Below are positions 44,916-53,962 of a stretch of DNA of 64,000 nt, piece after piece (position 1 is the stretch's first letter; each line of letters opens with the position of its first letter). The stretch is from assembly GCF_036013645.1 (NCBI RefSeq), contig NZ_CP107869.1, positions 10,503,977 through 10,567,976 on the forward strand, given 5' to 3'. Below the pieces are notes generated by a model that ran no database searches, had not been told where the DNA came from, and worked only from the letters and a program-made list of their open reading frames with translations. The translations under genes and the position numbers were made by a program. Origin of the DNA: Streptomyces sp. NBC_00490. Its GTDB lineage: Bacteria; Actinomycetota; Actinomycetes; Streptomycetales; Streptomycetaceae.

Positions 44916-45275
44916 ATGACCAGTTCGCCGAACTTCCCTGACCAAGCATGGGTGTTACAGGTCACCATCTGGGCGGCACCAGCCGCCGATCCGCAATGGA
45001 AAGCGCAGCTGAACCGGCTCCGCACGATCGCATCGTTCGACGACACCTCGAAGACGTGGCAGGCGCGCCTTGGCGCCCTCGATCTGGAGGGACTGAACGT
45101 GCTACAGGCTCTCCTCGACGCCGCCAGCGCCCATGGCACCCGGGTGCGTCCTGAACCTGCGCCCGTTCCAGAGGGCTGGGAAGGCCCCGTCTGCACGAGG
45201 GGGCCGGACGTGGCCGCTCTGCTGGAGGCACAGGCCAACCACGGTCGGCCGCTCGGTCAGCTGCCTCTGCCCTGA
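44916..45275 (+). CDS. Hypothetical protein
   Basis: 119 residues; ATG 44916 with GTCAGGTC just before. It reads as soluble and mixed helix/strand (WVLQVTIWAAPAADPQWKAQ, LDLEGLNVLQALLDAASAHG) with a Pro-rich middle and a final helix. No domain recognised. It overlaps in antisense a doubtful minus-strand frame; the plus frame has the more protein-like composition. It is flanked by two fragments of recombination-related genes, so it may belong to the same rearranged island. Confidence 0.45.
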   Translation: MTSSPNFPDQAWVLQVTIWAAPAADPQWKAQLNRLRTIASFDDTSKTWQARLGALDLEGLNVLQALLDAASAHGTRVRPEPAPVPEGWEGPVCTRGPDVAALLEAQANHGRPLGQLPLP

Positions 45276-45453
45276 GGAGACCGCGCCGGGTGAGGACTTC
45301 GAGGACGTGGTCGGCGACCTGGAGGCAGTTCGCGCGGGTGCGGCGCTCGTCCGCGATCGCGTCGAAAACGTAGATCAGCCGAGCGACTTCCTCGCGTGCC
45401 GGCCGTCCGCTGTCGTCAGGAACGCGCAGGTCCCGATATCCGTCCCGAATCAT
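44962..45453 (-). CDS. Small gene downstream of the polymerase fragment, 3' part doubtful
   Basis: ATG 45453 follows a good ribosome site (GAGGAG) and lies 50 bp after the Y-family polymerase stop, so it could be the next gene of that operon. Residues 1-60 look genuine (AREEVARLIYVFDAIADERR, CLQVADHVLEVLTRRGLL). Beyond about 45275 the frame becomes Arg/Pro/Ser rich and lies antisense to the 119-residue ORF, so the real 3' end is probably lost or frameshifted. No family recognised. Confidence 0.35.
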   Translation of the reverse strand: MIRDGYRDLRVPDDSGRPAREEVARLIYVFDAIADERRTRANCLQVADHVLEVLTRRGLLRAEAADRAADRGWPVPPAERPRPAPSCRRGLPSPLERAQVQDAPGCHGRWRRRGEPVARSVPPDRGRQGAPATSSRCRRTMRSCGAGSAALSIADRRLVPPRW

Positions 45454-45502
45454 CGGCGCTCCTCGGCAAGGGGGTGCCCCCCATCGCCTACCTATGTCGC
45501 GC

Positions 45503-46187
45503 TCATGTCGCACGACGGCCGTGCACGTCCTCTGTACGACCGCCGCGGTCCCGCTGCCGGGCTGACAGAGGAGGTGAGCTGACGGCGAGGGCGGCCGGGT
45601 AGATCACCTGGTGCCCGTAGCGGGCACGGGCACGGTCGGCGACGGCTTCGAGTGCGAGGGGTTTGTCGTCGCCTGCGTCGAGGGTGAGTTGCCGGGTGGC
45701 CCGGGCGGCGGGCCGGAGCGCATCGGCGCGCAGCGTGATGCTGCGGACCCGGGCGCGCTGGAGGCCGAGGGAGTCGTACACCGTGTACGCGGTCCGGGCC
45801 AGGAGGAGGGTGTGCTGGGTGGCTTCGGGCAGGGTGCGGCTGCGGCGGGTGGCGCTCAAGTCGGCGTAGCGGATGGTGCAGGTCACGCCAGTGGCGATCT
45901 GGCCGGTGGCGCGGAGGCGGGCGCCGAGGTTGTCGGCGAGGGCGAGGAGGGCGCGCCGGTGGGCGGCCGGATCGAGTTCGTCCCGGGCAAAGCGATGCTC
46001 CGTGCTGAGGCTCGCCGGGGCCGGGATGGGGTCGACGACCTGGGTGTCGCGGCCGTGGGCGCGCTTGTGGAGGGCGCGGCCCGCGCGGGCACCAAGGAGG
46101 CGCTGCAGGGTGTGCTGAGGGATGTCGGCGACGTCGCCGACGGTGTGCAGGCCGTACTCGCCCAGCAGCGTCGCGGTCCCCTGTTGA
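45503..46187 (-). pseudogene. Y-family DNA polymerase (DinB/ImpB type), C-terminal half
   Basis: The minus-strand frame runs from the mobile-element boundary at 46187 to the stop at 45503. It starts LLGEYGLHTVGDVADIPQ, the helix-hairpin-helix thumb of Y-family polymerases, then RAHGRDTQVVDP and SLSTEHRFARDELDP. The little-finger domain ends GHQVIYPAALA. The palm and finger domains with the catalytic acids are missing, and no start codon is present. The break coincides with the end of the Tn554-like element, so insertion or a later rearrangement removed the 5' half. Confidence 0.8.
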
Positions 46188-46243
46188 CTGAACTACGGGG
46201 AAAATTTCCCCAGATCAGCGTCTGCTTTTGCTAGCTTCCCGGC

Positions 46244-47533
46244 ATGTTCAACGGGCCGGTAGTTCCTAGGGATCTGACAGGGTTTGTGTTACCCGATTCG
46301 GGGCGGCTGGAAGAGACCGGCAACCGGTACGAGCCCTACCGACTCCTGGATCAGGCGGGTGCTGTGGTGACGCCGGTGGCCCTGTGGTTCTCGGAGCTCC
46401 AGGCGGCGGGCAAGCCGGAGGCGACGCTCCGCTCGTACGGTAATGATCTGCTGCGCTGGTTCCGGTTCCTGTGGGCGTTCGGCGTGGTCTGGGAGCGGGC
46501 GACACGGGTTGAGGCGCGGGACTTCGTGCGGTGGATGCAGGTGGCGGACAAGCCGGTCCGGATGCACTGGCGTCACCGTGCGAAGGAAGCCGCGGGTGAG
46601 ACGGTTGCACTCCCTGAGCTGCGAGTGATTCCGGCGCCCGGTTCGCCGAACCCGGTGACTGGCAAGCCTGCACCGGGGTTGAAGTACTCGGCGTCGACCC
46701 GTGCGCACTGCGAGACGGTGTTGCGCACCTTCTACGACTTCCATTGTGAGGAGGGAACCGGGCCGCTGCTGAACCCGTTTCCCCTGGACCGTTCCAGGCG
46801 GGGCGGCAGGGCTCATGCCCATCACAATCCGATGGAGGCGTTCTCGCACGAGCGGCAGGGCCGTTACCGGCCGCGGGTGCCGAACAGGATCCCGCGCCGC
46901 ATCCCTGATGCCTTGTTCGACGCGTTGTTCGCGGCGTTGAGATACAACCGGGACAGGGCGCTGCTGGCGGCGTGGGTGTCGACCGGGGCCCGGGCCGACG
47001 AACTGCTGACGTGCCGCCAGGAAGATACCGATCCGGGGCAGCAGTTGATCGGCGTCATCCGTAAGGGCTCGCGGGAGTACCAGGAGCTCCCGGCGGCGCC
47101 GGATGCGTTCGTGTGGCTGCGGCTGTACCAGCAGGAGGCGTGGGAGCGGGGTGTTCCCCGGGGGCCGCGGCTGCCGCTGTGGTGGACACTGCGCCGGAAG
47201 TGGCGTCCGCTGACCTACCACGCGGCAAGAGCGATGTTGCTGCGGGTCAACGCGCTGCTGGGGTCGAACTGGTCACTGCACGACGTGCGGCACACGGCGG
47301 CATACCGGATGGCGCGTGACCCGCAGCTCCCGCTCACTCACGTGCAGTGGGTTCTCGGCCATGCGCACCTGTCCACGACGCAGATCTATCTCGCGGCCGG
47401 GCTCGAGGAGATCCTGCACGAGGTGCGCGCGCATCATGCCCGGCAGGCCGAGCGCCGTCTGTCGCCTCCGGCGCCTCCAGCTTCCGGGTACAACCCGGCC
47501 AGTCTCGACGTCCTGTTCCGGCGGCCGATGTGA
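46244..47533 (+). CDS. Tyrosine recombinase, TnpA-like
   Basis: 429 residues; ATG 46244 without an obvious ribosome site. The N-terminal SAM-like DNA-binding region includes LRSYGNDLLRWFRFLWAFGV. The catalytic domain (about 215-400) has the first Arg in STGARADELL (near 247), HDVRHTAAYRMA (His-x-x-Arg near 346), VLGHAHLSTTQIYL (second His and catalytic Tyr near 382). All four key positions are present, so it should be active. It cuts and rejoins DNA through a 3'-phosphotyrosine link. Its stop overlaps the start of the second recombinase, implying coupled translation. Confidence 0.9.
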   Translation: MFNGPVVPRDLTGFVLPDSGRLEETGNRYEPYRLLDQAGAVVTPVALWFSELQAAGKPEATLRSYGNDLLRWFRFLWAFGVVWERATRVEARDFVRWMQVADKPVRMHWRHRAKEAAGETVALPELRVIPAPGSPNPVTGKPAPGLKYSASTRAHCETVLRTFYDFHCEEGTGPLLNPFPLDRSRRGGRAHAHHNPMEAFSHERQGRYRPRVPNRIPRRIPDALFDALFAALRYNRDRALLAAWVSTGARADELLTCRQEDTDPGQQLIGVIRKGSREYQELPAAPDAFVWLRLYQQEAWERGVPRGPRLPLWWTLRRKWRPLTYHAARAMLLRVNALLGSNWSLHDVRHTAAYRMARDPQLPLTHVQWVLGHAHLSTTQIYLAAGLEEILHEVRAHHARQAERRLSPPAPPASGYNPASLDVLFRRPM

Positions 47534-49992
47534 GCACGCCGCACCCGCCCGCAGTCAGCAGTCCGGCTCCGGCGCGTCCTGGCACGGTGTCGTTGATGGG
47601 CGGCAGCCACCGGCTTTTGACGGCGGCCTTCCCTCCAAGGGATGTGCCCGTGTCCTGGGAGCACAGTGCCGAGACGTTCGATGCGACCTGCGAGCGGCTG
47701 GTGCAGGTGACGTTCAGTGACTCGGACAAGACCTCCGGGCACCGGATGCGCGGGGTGCGCCGGGTGCTGCGCTGGCTGGAGTCCTTCGAGGGGGACAGCT
47801 GGCAGGAACGGTGGGTGGCCTCCGGCTCGGACGCCCTTGAGCGTGCGTGGGCCGACCGTGTCGCGGACGAGATCACCGCCCAGTGCGGGGTGAGCAGGCG
47901 CACGGTGCGCAACGAGATCCAGTGCGGCAGCGTGTTCCTGGCGGTCGCGGACATCTACCGGCCCCGGCTGGAGTGGTTGGCCACCCGCTGGTCGCCGTTC
48001 GTGACCGACATCGTGGCCCAGCGGCGCGATCCGGACGGCTTCGCCGCGCTCAAGACAGCGGCCGGGACCCTCTGGGACACCCCGGTGTGGCGCAAGGCCG
48101 CCTACCAGATCGCGTTGATGGTGATCGGCAAAGGTGGTGGCGTGCGGGACATCACGACCGGCGACTGCCTGCAGTTGCGCCACATCGAGGTCAGCGTCCT
48201 GCGCAAGGCCCGGACCTCGCGGACGCTGTTCTACACGCTCTTGAAGGACCTGGGAAACTTCCCCCCGGACGCGCCCGCGACGCTTCGGTCGGTGTCGACG
48301 TACGCGGGCCAGTCCAGCGCCGAGGAACTGGTGGACCGCTACCACGTTCAGTGCCGGCCGGTACGCGATCTGTTCGTCGAATATCTCAACGAGCGACGTC
48401 CCGCACTGGATTACAACACCTTCGAGGATCTCTCCCGGACACTGGTGGCTCGGTTCTGGGCCGACCTGGAACACCATCACCCGGGTATCGACTCCCTGCG
48501 CCTGAGCCCGGAGACGGCCGCGGCCTGGAAGGAGCGCATCCGCACCAAGACCGTCCGCCGCCGGGCTGCGGACGGCCAGATCGTGGAGAGCACCGCACCC
48601 CGCCTCAACCCCGGCACCCTGCTCACGGCCGTACGCGCCTTCTACCTCGACCTCGCCACCTGGGCTGCGGACGAGCCCGCACGCTGGGGCCCGTGGGTGG
48701 CACCCTGCCCGGTCAGGGACTCCGACATCACTCCCCGCAAGCACAACCGGCGAGTGAAGGCCCGCGCCGACCAGCGCACCCGCGAGCGCATGCCCACCCT
48801 GCCCTTCGTGCTGCGCACCGCCGAACTCCTCCTGCGTCAGGCGCAGGAACGCCTGGCGGCGTTTCGGGATGCCCCGCTGGGAGCCCGGTTCACGGTCGGG
48901 GGAGAGACCTTCACCAAACCCCGGGCCAGCAAGTCCGGACTGGAACCGACCCTGGCCACCGACGTGAGCGGGCGGCGCCGTTACCTGGTGGCGGACGAGA
49001 ACCGGGCGTTCTGGGTGTGGGCGGCGATCGAGTTCTTCCGCCACACCGGCGCCCGCATCGAGGAGATGCTGGAGATCAGCCACCACAGCATCGTCCAGTA
49101 CACCCTGCCCACCACCAGCGAAGTGGTGCCTTTGCTGCAGATCGCTCCCTCCAAGACCGATGAAGAGCGCCTGCTGCTGGTCAGCCCGGAACTCGCCGAT
49201 GTCCTGTCCGCCATGGTCACCCGCGTACGCGACGCCAACGGCGCGGTCTCGCTCGTCGCCGCCTACGACCAGGGCGAACGTCGGTGGAACCCGCCCCTGC
49301 CCCTGCTCTTCCAGTGGCGCAGCGCCGGACAGAACCGGCCCGTCTCCGCCCAGACCATCCGCAAGGCCCTCGGTGAGACGCTCGCCGCCTCCGGGCTCAC
49401 CGACGCGGCCGGCGATCCGCTGAACTACCAGCCGCACGACTTCCGAAGGATCTTCGTCACCGACGCCATTCTCTCCGGCCTGCCCCCGCACATCGCCCAG
49501 GTGATCTGCGGCCACAAGACCATCACCACCACCATGGGCTACAAGGCCGCCTACCCCGCCGAGGCCATCGAGGCGCACCGCGCCTTCCTCGCCCGCCGCC
49601 GGGGCCAGCGCCCCGCCGAGGAGTACCGCACTCCCACCAGCGCGGAGTGGGACGCCTTCCTGGGCCACTTCGAACGCCGCAAGCTGTCCGTCGGCATCTG
49701 CGCCCGCGCCTTCGGCACGTCTTGCATCCACGAGCACGCGTGCGTCCGGTGCGCGCTCCTGCGGCCGGACCCCGCCCAGCGGCCACGGCTGGCGGAGATC
49801 AGCGACAACCTGCAGGCCCGGATCGCCGAGGCCGAACGCGAAGGCTGGCTCGGCGAGATCGAGGGCCTCCAGGTCAGCCTGGCCGGCGCCCGCGACAAGC
49901 TCGCCCAGATCGACGCCGAGGCCGCCCGCCGCAGCACGGCGATTGATCTCGGGATGCCGGCCTTCCCACAGATCGCGGGCCGCATCTCGTAG
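47530..49992 (+). CDS. Large tyrosine recombinase, TnpB-like
   Basis: 820 residues from GTG 47530, overlapping the previous stop. The long N-terminal half is helical. The catalytic core lies about 500-680: HTGARIEEMLEI (Arg near 506), HDFRRIFVTDAI (His-x-x-Arg near 636), and GHKTITTTMGYKA (His near 661, Tyr near 671). After this comes a Cys/His cluster (SCIHEHACVRCALL) and a C-terminal coiled coil, AEREGWLGEIEGLQVSLAGA. The size and zinc-like cluster match large second recombinases of Tn554-type elements, which act together with the smaller one. Confidence 0.88.
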   Translation: MSTPHPPAVSSPAPARPGTVSLMGGSHRLLTAAFPPRDVPVSWEHSAETFDATCERLVQVTFSDSDKTSGHRMRGVRRVLRWLESFEGDSWQERWVASGSDALERAWADRVADEITAQCGVSRRTVRNEIQCGSVFLAVADIYRPRLEWLATRWSPFVTDIVAQRRDPDGFAALKTAAGTLWDTPVWRKAAYQIALMVIGKGGGVRDITTGDCLQLRHIEVSVLRKARTSRTLFYTLLKDLGNFPPDAPATLRSVSTYAGQSSAEELVDRYHVQCRPVRDLFVEYLNERRPALDYNTFEDLSRTLVARFWADLEHHHPGIDSLRLSPETAAAWKERIRTKTVRRRAADGQIVESTAPRLNPGTLLTAVRAFYLDLATWAADEPARWGPWVAPCPVRDSDITPRKHNRRVKARADQRTRERMPTLPFVLRTAELLLRQAQERLAAFRDAPLGARFTVGGETFTKPRASKSGLEPTLATDVSGRRRYLVADENRAFWVWAAIEFFRHTGARIEEMLEISHHSIVQYTLPTTSEVVPLLQIAPSKTDEERLLLVSPELADVLSAMVTRVRDANGAVSLVAAYDQGERRWNPPLPLLFQWRSAGQNRPVSAQTIRKALGETLAASGLTDAAGDPLNYQPHDFRRIFVTDAILSGLPPHIAQVICGHKTITTTMGYKAAYPAEAIEAHRAFLARRRGQRPAEEYRTPTSAEWDAFLGHFERRKLSVGICARAFGTSCIHEHACVRCALLRPDPAQRPRLAEISDNLQARIAEAEREGWLGEIEGLQVSLAGARDKLAQIDAEAARRSTAIDLGMPAFPQIAGRIS

Positions 49993-50013
49993 TGCGGAGA
50001 AGGGGCATTGGCC

Positions 50014-50841
50014 TCACTTGGCACGCTGTCCGACACGCAGGACGCTCAGATAACGGCGTGACGCGCGGTCGCCCATTCGCGTGCGAATGCGCTCGGCGAT
50101 GGCGTCGAGCAGGGGCTCACGGACGTCGCGGTCGAGCCTCCTGTATATCGACAACGAGCGAAGGTGATCGGCAAAGCCGTCCCCGTTGAACCATTGAACG
50201 GTTGGGTACCAGCGCACGATCGTTGGGCCGAACAAACCGCCGGGATCGTCGACCAGGCCCCAGCCCTCGTCGGTGGTGCGCACGTCGTCCTCCAGCGGAG
50301 GATGACCCCAGTCGGGGTTCCCGGGGCAGAACCGCTCGCAGAGATCGGCGGTCTCGGCGTACACCTCCGGCTCTCCCGGCCGGCGGACAACGACGTGGCC
50401 GAGCAGCGCCATCCAGCCCCCGGGATAGAGCACGTCGTGCGCTCGCTGCCAGCCGATCGACGGGTCGACCCAGTGCCACGACTGCGCAGCCACGAGAACA
50501 TCGAAGCGTCGGCCGCGGTCGTCCCACTCCTCGAACGTCGACGTCTCGACTGCGACGTTACGGAAGGAGCTGATCCGGTGGCGAGCGAGTGCAGCCATGT
50601 CTGCGCCCGGCTCGACGGCGGTCACTGAGCATCCGAGCGTTGCCAGCGAACGCGTCGCCTGACCAGTACCGCAGCCCACCTCCAGCACCGACGATCCTTC
50701 GTCCAAGCCGGTGACGGCGACAAGGTCCGCAAACAGTTCGTCGGGGTATCCCGGCCGAACCCGGTCGTAGAGCTCCGGGACCTCGTTGAACACTCGGCCG
50801 AGGTCGTGGGGATTCGGGGGCATCTTCGGATCATCGGTCAC
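50014..50841 (-). CDS. Class I SAM-dependent methyltransferase (element cargo)
   Basis: 275 residues from GTG 50841 (ATG 50823 is the alternative). It opens RVFNEVPELYDRVRPGYPDE. The SAM-binding motif I SVLEVGCGTGQATRSL (near 58), the acidic VTAVEPGADM after strand 2, and the FDVLVAAQSWHWVDP motif are typical of the UbiE/Methyltransf_11 type. No substrate clue is visible. It sits inside the element, convergent with the large recombinase, so it travels as cargo. A modification or resistance role is possible but unproven. Confidence 0.85.
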   Translation of the reverse strand: MTDDPKMPPNPHDLGRVFNEVPELYDRVRPGYPDELFADLVAVTGLDEGSSVLEVGCGTGQATRSLATLGCSVTAVEPGADMAALARHRISSFRNVAVETSTFEEWDDRGRRFDVLVAAQSWHWVDPSIGWQRAHDVLYPGGWMALLGHVVVRRPGEPEVYAETADLCERFCPGNPDWGHPPLEDDVRTTDEGWGLVDDPGGLFGPTIVRWYPTVQWFNGDGFADHLRSLSIYRRLDRDVREPLLDAIAERIRTRMGDRASRRYLSVLRVGQRAK

Positions 50842-50927
50842 GAGCGCACAAGCTATGAGGCTTACCCACGAAGACGCCACTCGTTTACCAGCAGCCACTG
50901 ACTGACACGCTGTCGACGGTAGTTCAG

Positions 50928-51546
50928 AGAACCCCGCCAGGCGGCCGTGCTGCGCGACTACGGCATCCACTGTGTCGGCCTGCTCGCCGCGGTCCCGCCC
51001 GCCACGGTGCACCGGCTGCTGGGTGGCCGCGCCGGCCGGATCGCCGCCGACCGCGCCCGCGGCATCGACCCCCGCCCCGTCATCCCCCGCACCCTGCCCG
51101 CCGCTGCCACCGTCCGCTGTTCTTTCGACCGGCACGTCCTGGACGGCGGCGCCGTCCGCGCTGCCCTGCTCGACCTGGTGGTCCGGCTCGGCACACTGCT
51201 GCGCGGCCGCGCCCAGGTGGCCCGCGCGGTCACCCTCACCCTCACCTTCGCCGGGGGAGGACGCTGGGAGAAGACGAGGCGTCTGGTGGAGCCGTCCGCG
51301 CACGACGACGACCTGCGCACCCTGGCCTACCAGTTGATGGACGCCGCCGGCCTGCAGCGCGGCCGCCTGACCGGCCTCATCCTCAAGGGCGAGGACCTCA
51401 CCGGCGCCGACCAGACCGCAGAGCAGATCAGCCTCGACGACGCCCGCGAAACCCGCCTCGTGGCCGAAGCCGCCGTCGATGAGATCCGGGACAAGTTCGG
51501 CCCCCGCGTCATCGGCCCGGCCGCCGTCTACCGCCGCGCCTCATGA
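50928..51546 (+). pseudogene. Second Y-family DNA polymerase, C-terminal half
   Basis: From the right end of the element the plus strand reads AAVLRDYGIHCVGLLAAVPP, the same thumb helix-hairpin-helix position at which the left fragment begins, then RARGIDPRPVIP and CSFDRHVLDGG. It ends KFGPRVIGPAAVYRRA. It is a different gene from the left fragment, as sequences differ throughout, and points the opposite way. The catalytic N-terminal half is missing. An ORF start at GTG 50947 exists, but the product would lack palm and fingers. Confidence 0.78.
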
Positions 51547-51582
51547 CCCCAACCACTCCCGCTCTCCATGGAGGTGAGGTCC

Positions 51583-52284
51583 GTGCTGCTTGAGCCACCC
51601 GGATGGCAGGGCAGCCCTCAAGGCCTGCCGCACTGGCCATATGTGCGGGCCGTCGACGACGCCCTGACCGCACGAGGCATCCCACCGGGGTCCGTGCGGG
51701 CCGACGCCACCACCCGGGAGCGCGGATTCACCACCTACATGTGGCTCACCTGGGACATGAGCCGCACCCACGGCCAACGCGGAATCCGCCTCCACTGGAA
51801 GGAACGCCTGGGCTGGTTCTACGCCCTGACCGGAATCAACTCCCAGGACGTCCTCCACTACACCGTCGCCCCGTTCCGCACCGTGTTCCCGAGACCGCAG
51901 GACATTGCCGAGGTCGCTGAGCATTTGGTGTGCTTCCGCCAGCTGCCTGACGTGGCGTACCGCACTGAGTGGGACGGTGCAGAAGACGTACGTGCCGCCG
52001 GCCGCGACTTCCGCCGCTTGGTTCTCGGACTCGCCCCGCTTGGCACCCAGGACGGCGGGAGCGGACTCGGGGCCGGGCCGCACACGGGGGGAGAGGAGGG
52101 TGTGCAATTGACGATCGACACGCGCACCGACACGTACGAGGAGGCGGTCGCGGCCGTGCAGGCCGCGTACGGATGCAGTCAGGATGTCCTGGCGGGCCGC
52201 TTACTCCCTGATCTGTCGCGGGCGACGGTCCGGCCGGATGCGGTGAACCTGAGCGGCGAAGGTCCCGGGGAGGGCGGCACGTAG
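51583..52284 (+). CDS. Hypothetical protein, DUF6292-like
   Basis: 233 residues; GTG 51583 chosen because GGAGGTGAGG precedes it, with ATG 51568 as an alternative. Residues about 10-140 contain VDDALTARGIPPGSVRAD, RGIRLHWKERLGWFYAL and APFRTVFPRPQDIAEVAEHL, a pattern I associate with DUF6292 proteins of actinomycetes (tentative). A linker leads to a C-terminal section with TYEEAVAAVQAAYGCSQDV, perhaps a small helical module. It starts 37 bp after the polymerase fragment on the same strand and may once have been its operon partner. Confidence 0.55.
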   Translation: MLLEPPGWQGSPQGLPHWPYVRAVDDALTARGIPPGSVRADATTRERGFTTYMWLTWDMSRTHGQRGIRLHWKERLGWFYALTGINSQDVLHYTVAPFRTVFPRPQDIAEVAEHLVCFRQLPDVAYRTEWDGAEDVRAAGRDFRRLVLGLAPLGTQDGGSGLGAGPHTGGEEGVQLTIDTRTDTYEEAVAAVQAAYGCSQDVLAGRLLPDLSRATVRPDAVNLSGEGPGEGGT

Positions 52285-52316
52285 TGGCTTGCGCACCCCG
52301 GCTGTGCATCGTGCCG

Positions 52317-53777
52317 TCAGGAGGTAGGCCGATACCAGCGCGGAGGCAAGTGCAGTCCCGTCGGTGGGGGCTGCCCATCCTGAGGCACCAAGCCAGATGG
52401 CTTGACACCGTCCGCAGTAGAGAAGTCGACGGTGCCGCCCGAGAGCTGCATCTCGGCGAAGTCGACTATGCCGGCGTTGAACAGTGCGCCGGCGAAGTCG
52501 ACGGTGCTGCCGGAGAAGTGCGCGGCCATGAAGTCGATGGTGCTGCCGGAGAAGTTGGTGTCGGTGAAGTGGACGGTGCCGCCGGAGAAGTTGGTGTCGG
52601 TGAAGTGGACGGTGCCGCCAGAGAGCTGCGCCCGATTGAAGTCGATGGTGCTGCCGGAGAAGTGCGCGCCTTTGAAGTCGACGATGCTGCCGAAGAAGTA
52701 CGCACCGGTGAAGAGGACCGTGCTGCCGGAGAACAACGCCTGATCGAAGCGGACGGTGCCGCTGGAGATGTGTGTGCCGGAGATGTGCGTGCCGGTGAAG
52801 CGCGTGCCGGAGAAGTGCGCGCCGATGAAGACGACCGTGCCGCCGGAGAACTCCGCGCCGGTGAAGAGGACTATGCCGCCGGAGAAGTGCGCGTCGGAGA
52901 AGTAGACGATGCCGCCGGTGAACATCACGTAGTTGAAGGCGACGATGCCGCCGGAGAATCGCGACAGTCTGAAGTCGATGGTGCTGCCGGAGAAGTGCGC
53001 GCTGTTGAAGTCGACGATGCTGCCGGAGAAGTGCGCGTCGGAGAAGTCGACGTTGCCGCCGGAGAAGTGCGCGCCGGAGAAGTCGACCGTGCCGCCGGAG
53101 AAGTGCGCGCCGGAGAAGTCCCCGCCGTCGAAGACAGCGCCAGTGAAGTCCAAGTCGTGGCCGCGCCAGGAGTGGGGGTGTTCGGGCGGGAGGCGGAGGT
53201 GGTCGCGGATGAGGCGGATAGTGGTGTGCCGCACCTCGCGCATCGCCATGTAGGCGTGCCGGGCAGACACATCGTCTGACGGTTGGCCAGCCTCGGGAAC
53301 GTACTCGTACGGCAGGCGGAGGTAGGCGCACAGCACGTCGATGCAGGTTTGGCGCAGGTCGCGGGTGGGAGCGTCGTCGGCGAGGCCGGCCAGGGCGTGC
53401 ACACCGCCCAGGCGTACTGCGGCGGATTCCTCACCGAGTTGCGAGACGGCCGTGGTGAAGCGTTCGGTGTGCAGGCGGGTGGCGTCTCGCAGGGCGCCGT
53501 CCTCGTCGACCCGCTGGCGCCGATAGGCCACGACCAGCGCGACCAGCGCACCGGCGCCGGCGACCACCCCGAAGGACAGCTTGACCAAGTCGAAAAGAGT
53601 CTGCGAGGTGAGCTGACGCTGGGGCTTGAGGCCCTGCGCCCCGAGCAAATCCCACCCGGCGAAGAACACCCCCGCGGCGATGGCGATCGCGGTGACGAAG
53701 GTCAAGGCGAGGACGATACCGACGGGCCACAGGCGTAAGCCGCGCCGTTCCTGGCGTCGGGGCGAGTTCGGACTCAT
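52317..53777 (-). CDS. Membrane-anchored pentapeptide-repeat-type protein
   Basis: 486 residues; ATG 53777. Two membrane helices lie near residues 17-40 and 70-95 (LVALVVAYRRQR closes the second). A cytosolic helical region includes TRLHTERFTTAVSQLGEES, typical of Streptomyces pentapeptide-repeat membrane proteins. The C-terminal 240 residues are about twenty 12-residue units, FSGGTVDFSGAH and variants, forming a right-handed beta-helix (two turns of A-x-F type). Such helices can mimic DNA or serve as interaction platforms. It converges with the plus-strand gene at 51583. Confidence 0.8.
   Translation of the reverse strand: MSPNSPRRQERRGLRLWPVGIVLALTFVTAIAIAAGVFFAGWDLLGAQGLKPQRQLTSQTLFDLVKLSFGVVAGAGALVALVVAYRRQRVDEDGALRDATRLHTERFTTAVSQLGEESAAVRLGGVHALAGLADDAPTRDLRQTCIDVLCAYLRLPYEYVPEAGQPSDDVSARHAYMAMREVRHTTIRLIRDHLRLPPEHPHSWRGHDLDFTGAVFDGGDFSGAHFSGGTVDFSGAHFSGGNVDFSDAHFSGSIVDFNSAHFSGSTIDFRLSRFSGGIVAFNYVMFTGGIVYFSDAHFSGGIVLFTGAEFSGGTVVFIGAHFSGTRFTGTHISGTHISSGTVRFDQALFSGSTVLFTGAYFFGSIVDFKGAHFSGSTIDFNRAQLSGGTVHFTDTNFSGGTVHFTDTNFSGSTIDFMAAHFSGSTVDFAGALFNAGIVDFAEMQLSGGTVDFSTADGVKPSGLVPQDGQPPPTGLHLPPRWYRPTS
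52400..53130 (-). repeat. Twelve-residue (36-bp) coding repeats
   Basis: About twenty units of 36 bp coding FSGGTVDFSGAH-like dodecapeptides, with frequent recurrence of GAGAAGTGCGCG and GCCGCCGGAGAA on the plus strand. Some neighbouring units are identical at DNA level (the two TDTNFSGGTVHF units). Confidence 0.8.
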
Positions 53778-53924
53778 ACACCGCAGGACCATTGGGGCGC
53801 CCGGCTGGTTGCAACCCCTCCCCACCGGGCTGGGCACAGCAACCGATCAACAGTTCACAGACGGAGCGCAGGCGTTGCGCGCACCCGTCTGTGCGCATTG
53901 GGCAAGCCCTCCAAACCCCATACC

Positions 53925-53962
53925 GATCCCCCTACCGGGTTCCCTACCAACTCCCCTACCGG
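53925..53962. repeat. Short iteron-like repeats upstream of the replication-relaxation gene
   Basis: The sequence CCCCTACCGG occurs twice, with a related TCCCTACCAA between and CCCATACCGA just before. Three to four copies in about 45 bp resemble small binding sites. Function unproven. Confidence 0.35.

Larger units (their letters stand above)
46188..50927 (+). mobile_element. Tn554-like element: two tyrosine recombinases plus methyltransferase cargo
   Basis: About 4.74 kb, delimited by CTGAACTAC at 46188-46196 and its complement GTAGTTCAG at 50919-50927, exactly where homology to the two flanking Y-family polymerase fragments begins. It contains overlapping genes for two large tyrosine recombinases, like TnpA and TnpB of Tn554, and a convergent methyltransferase. 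No TnpC-like third gene is seen. Tn554 elements insert site-specifically into a conserved gene; here the polymerase gene appears to be the target. Boundaries are inferred from homology breaks. Confidence 0.7.

Noticed and set aside
47434..49737. A 767-codon minus-strand frame opposite the large tyrosine recombinase
   Set aside because: No motif, and the plus strand has all catalytic residues of the recombinase.
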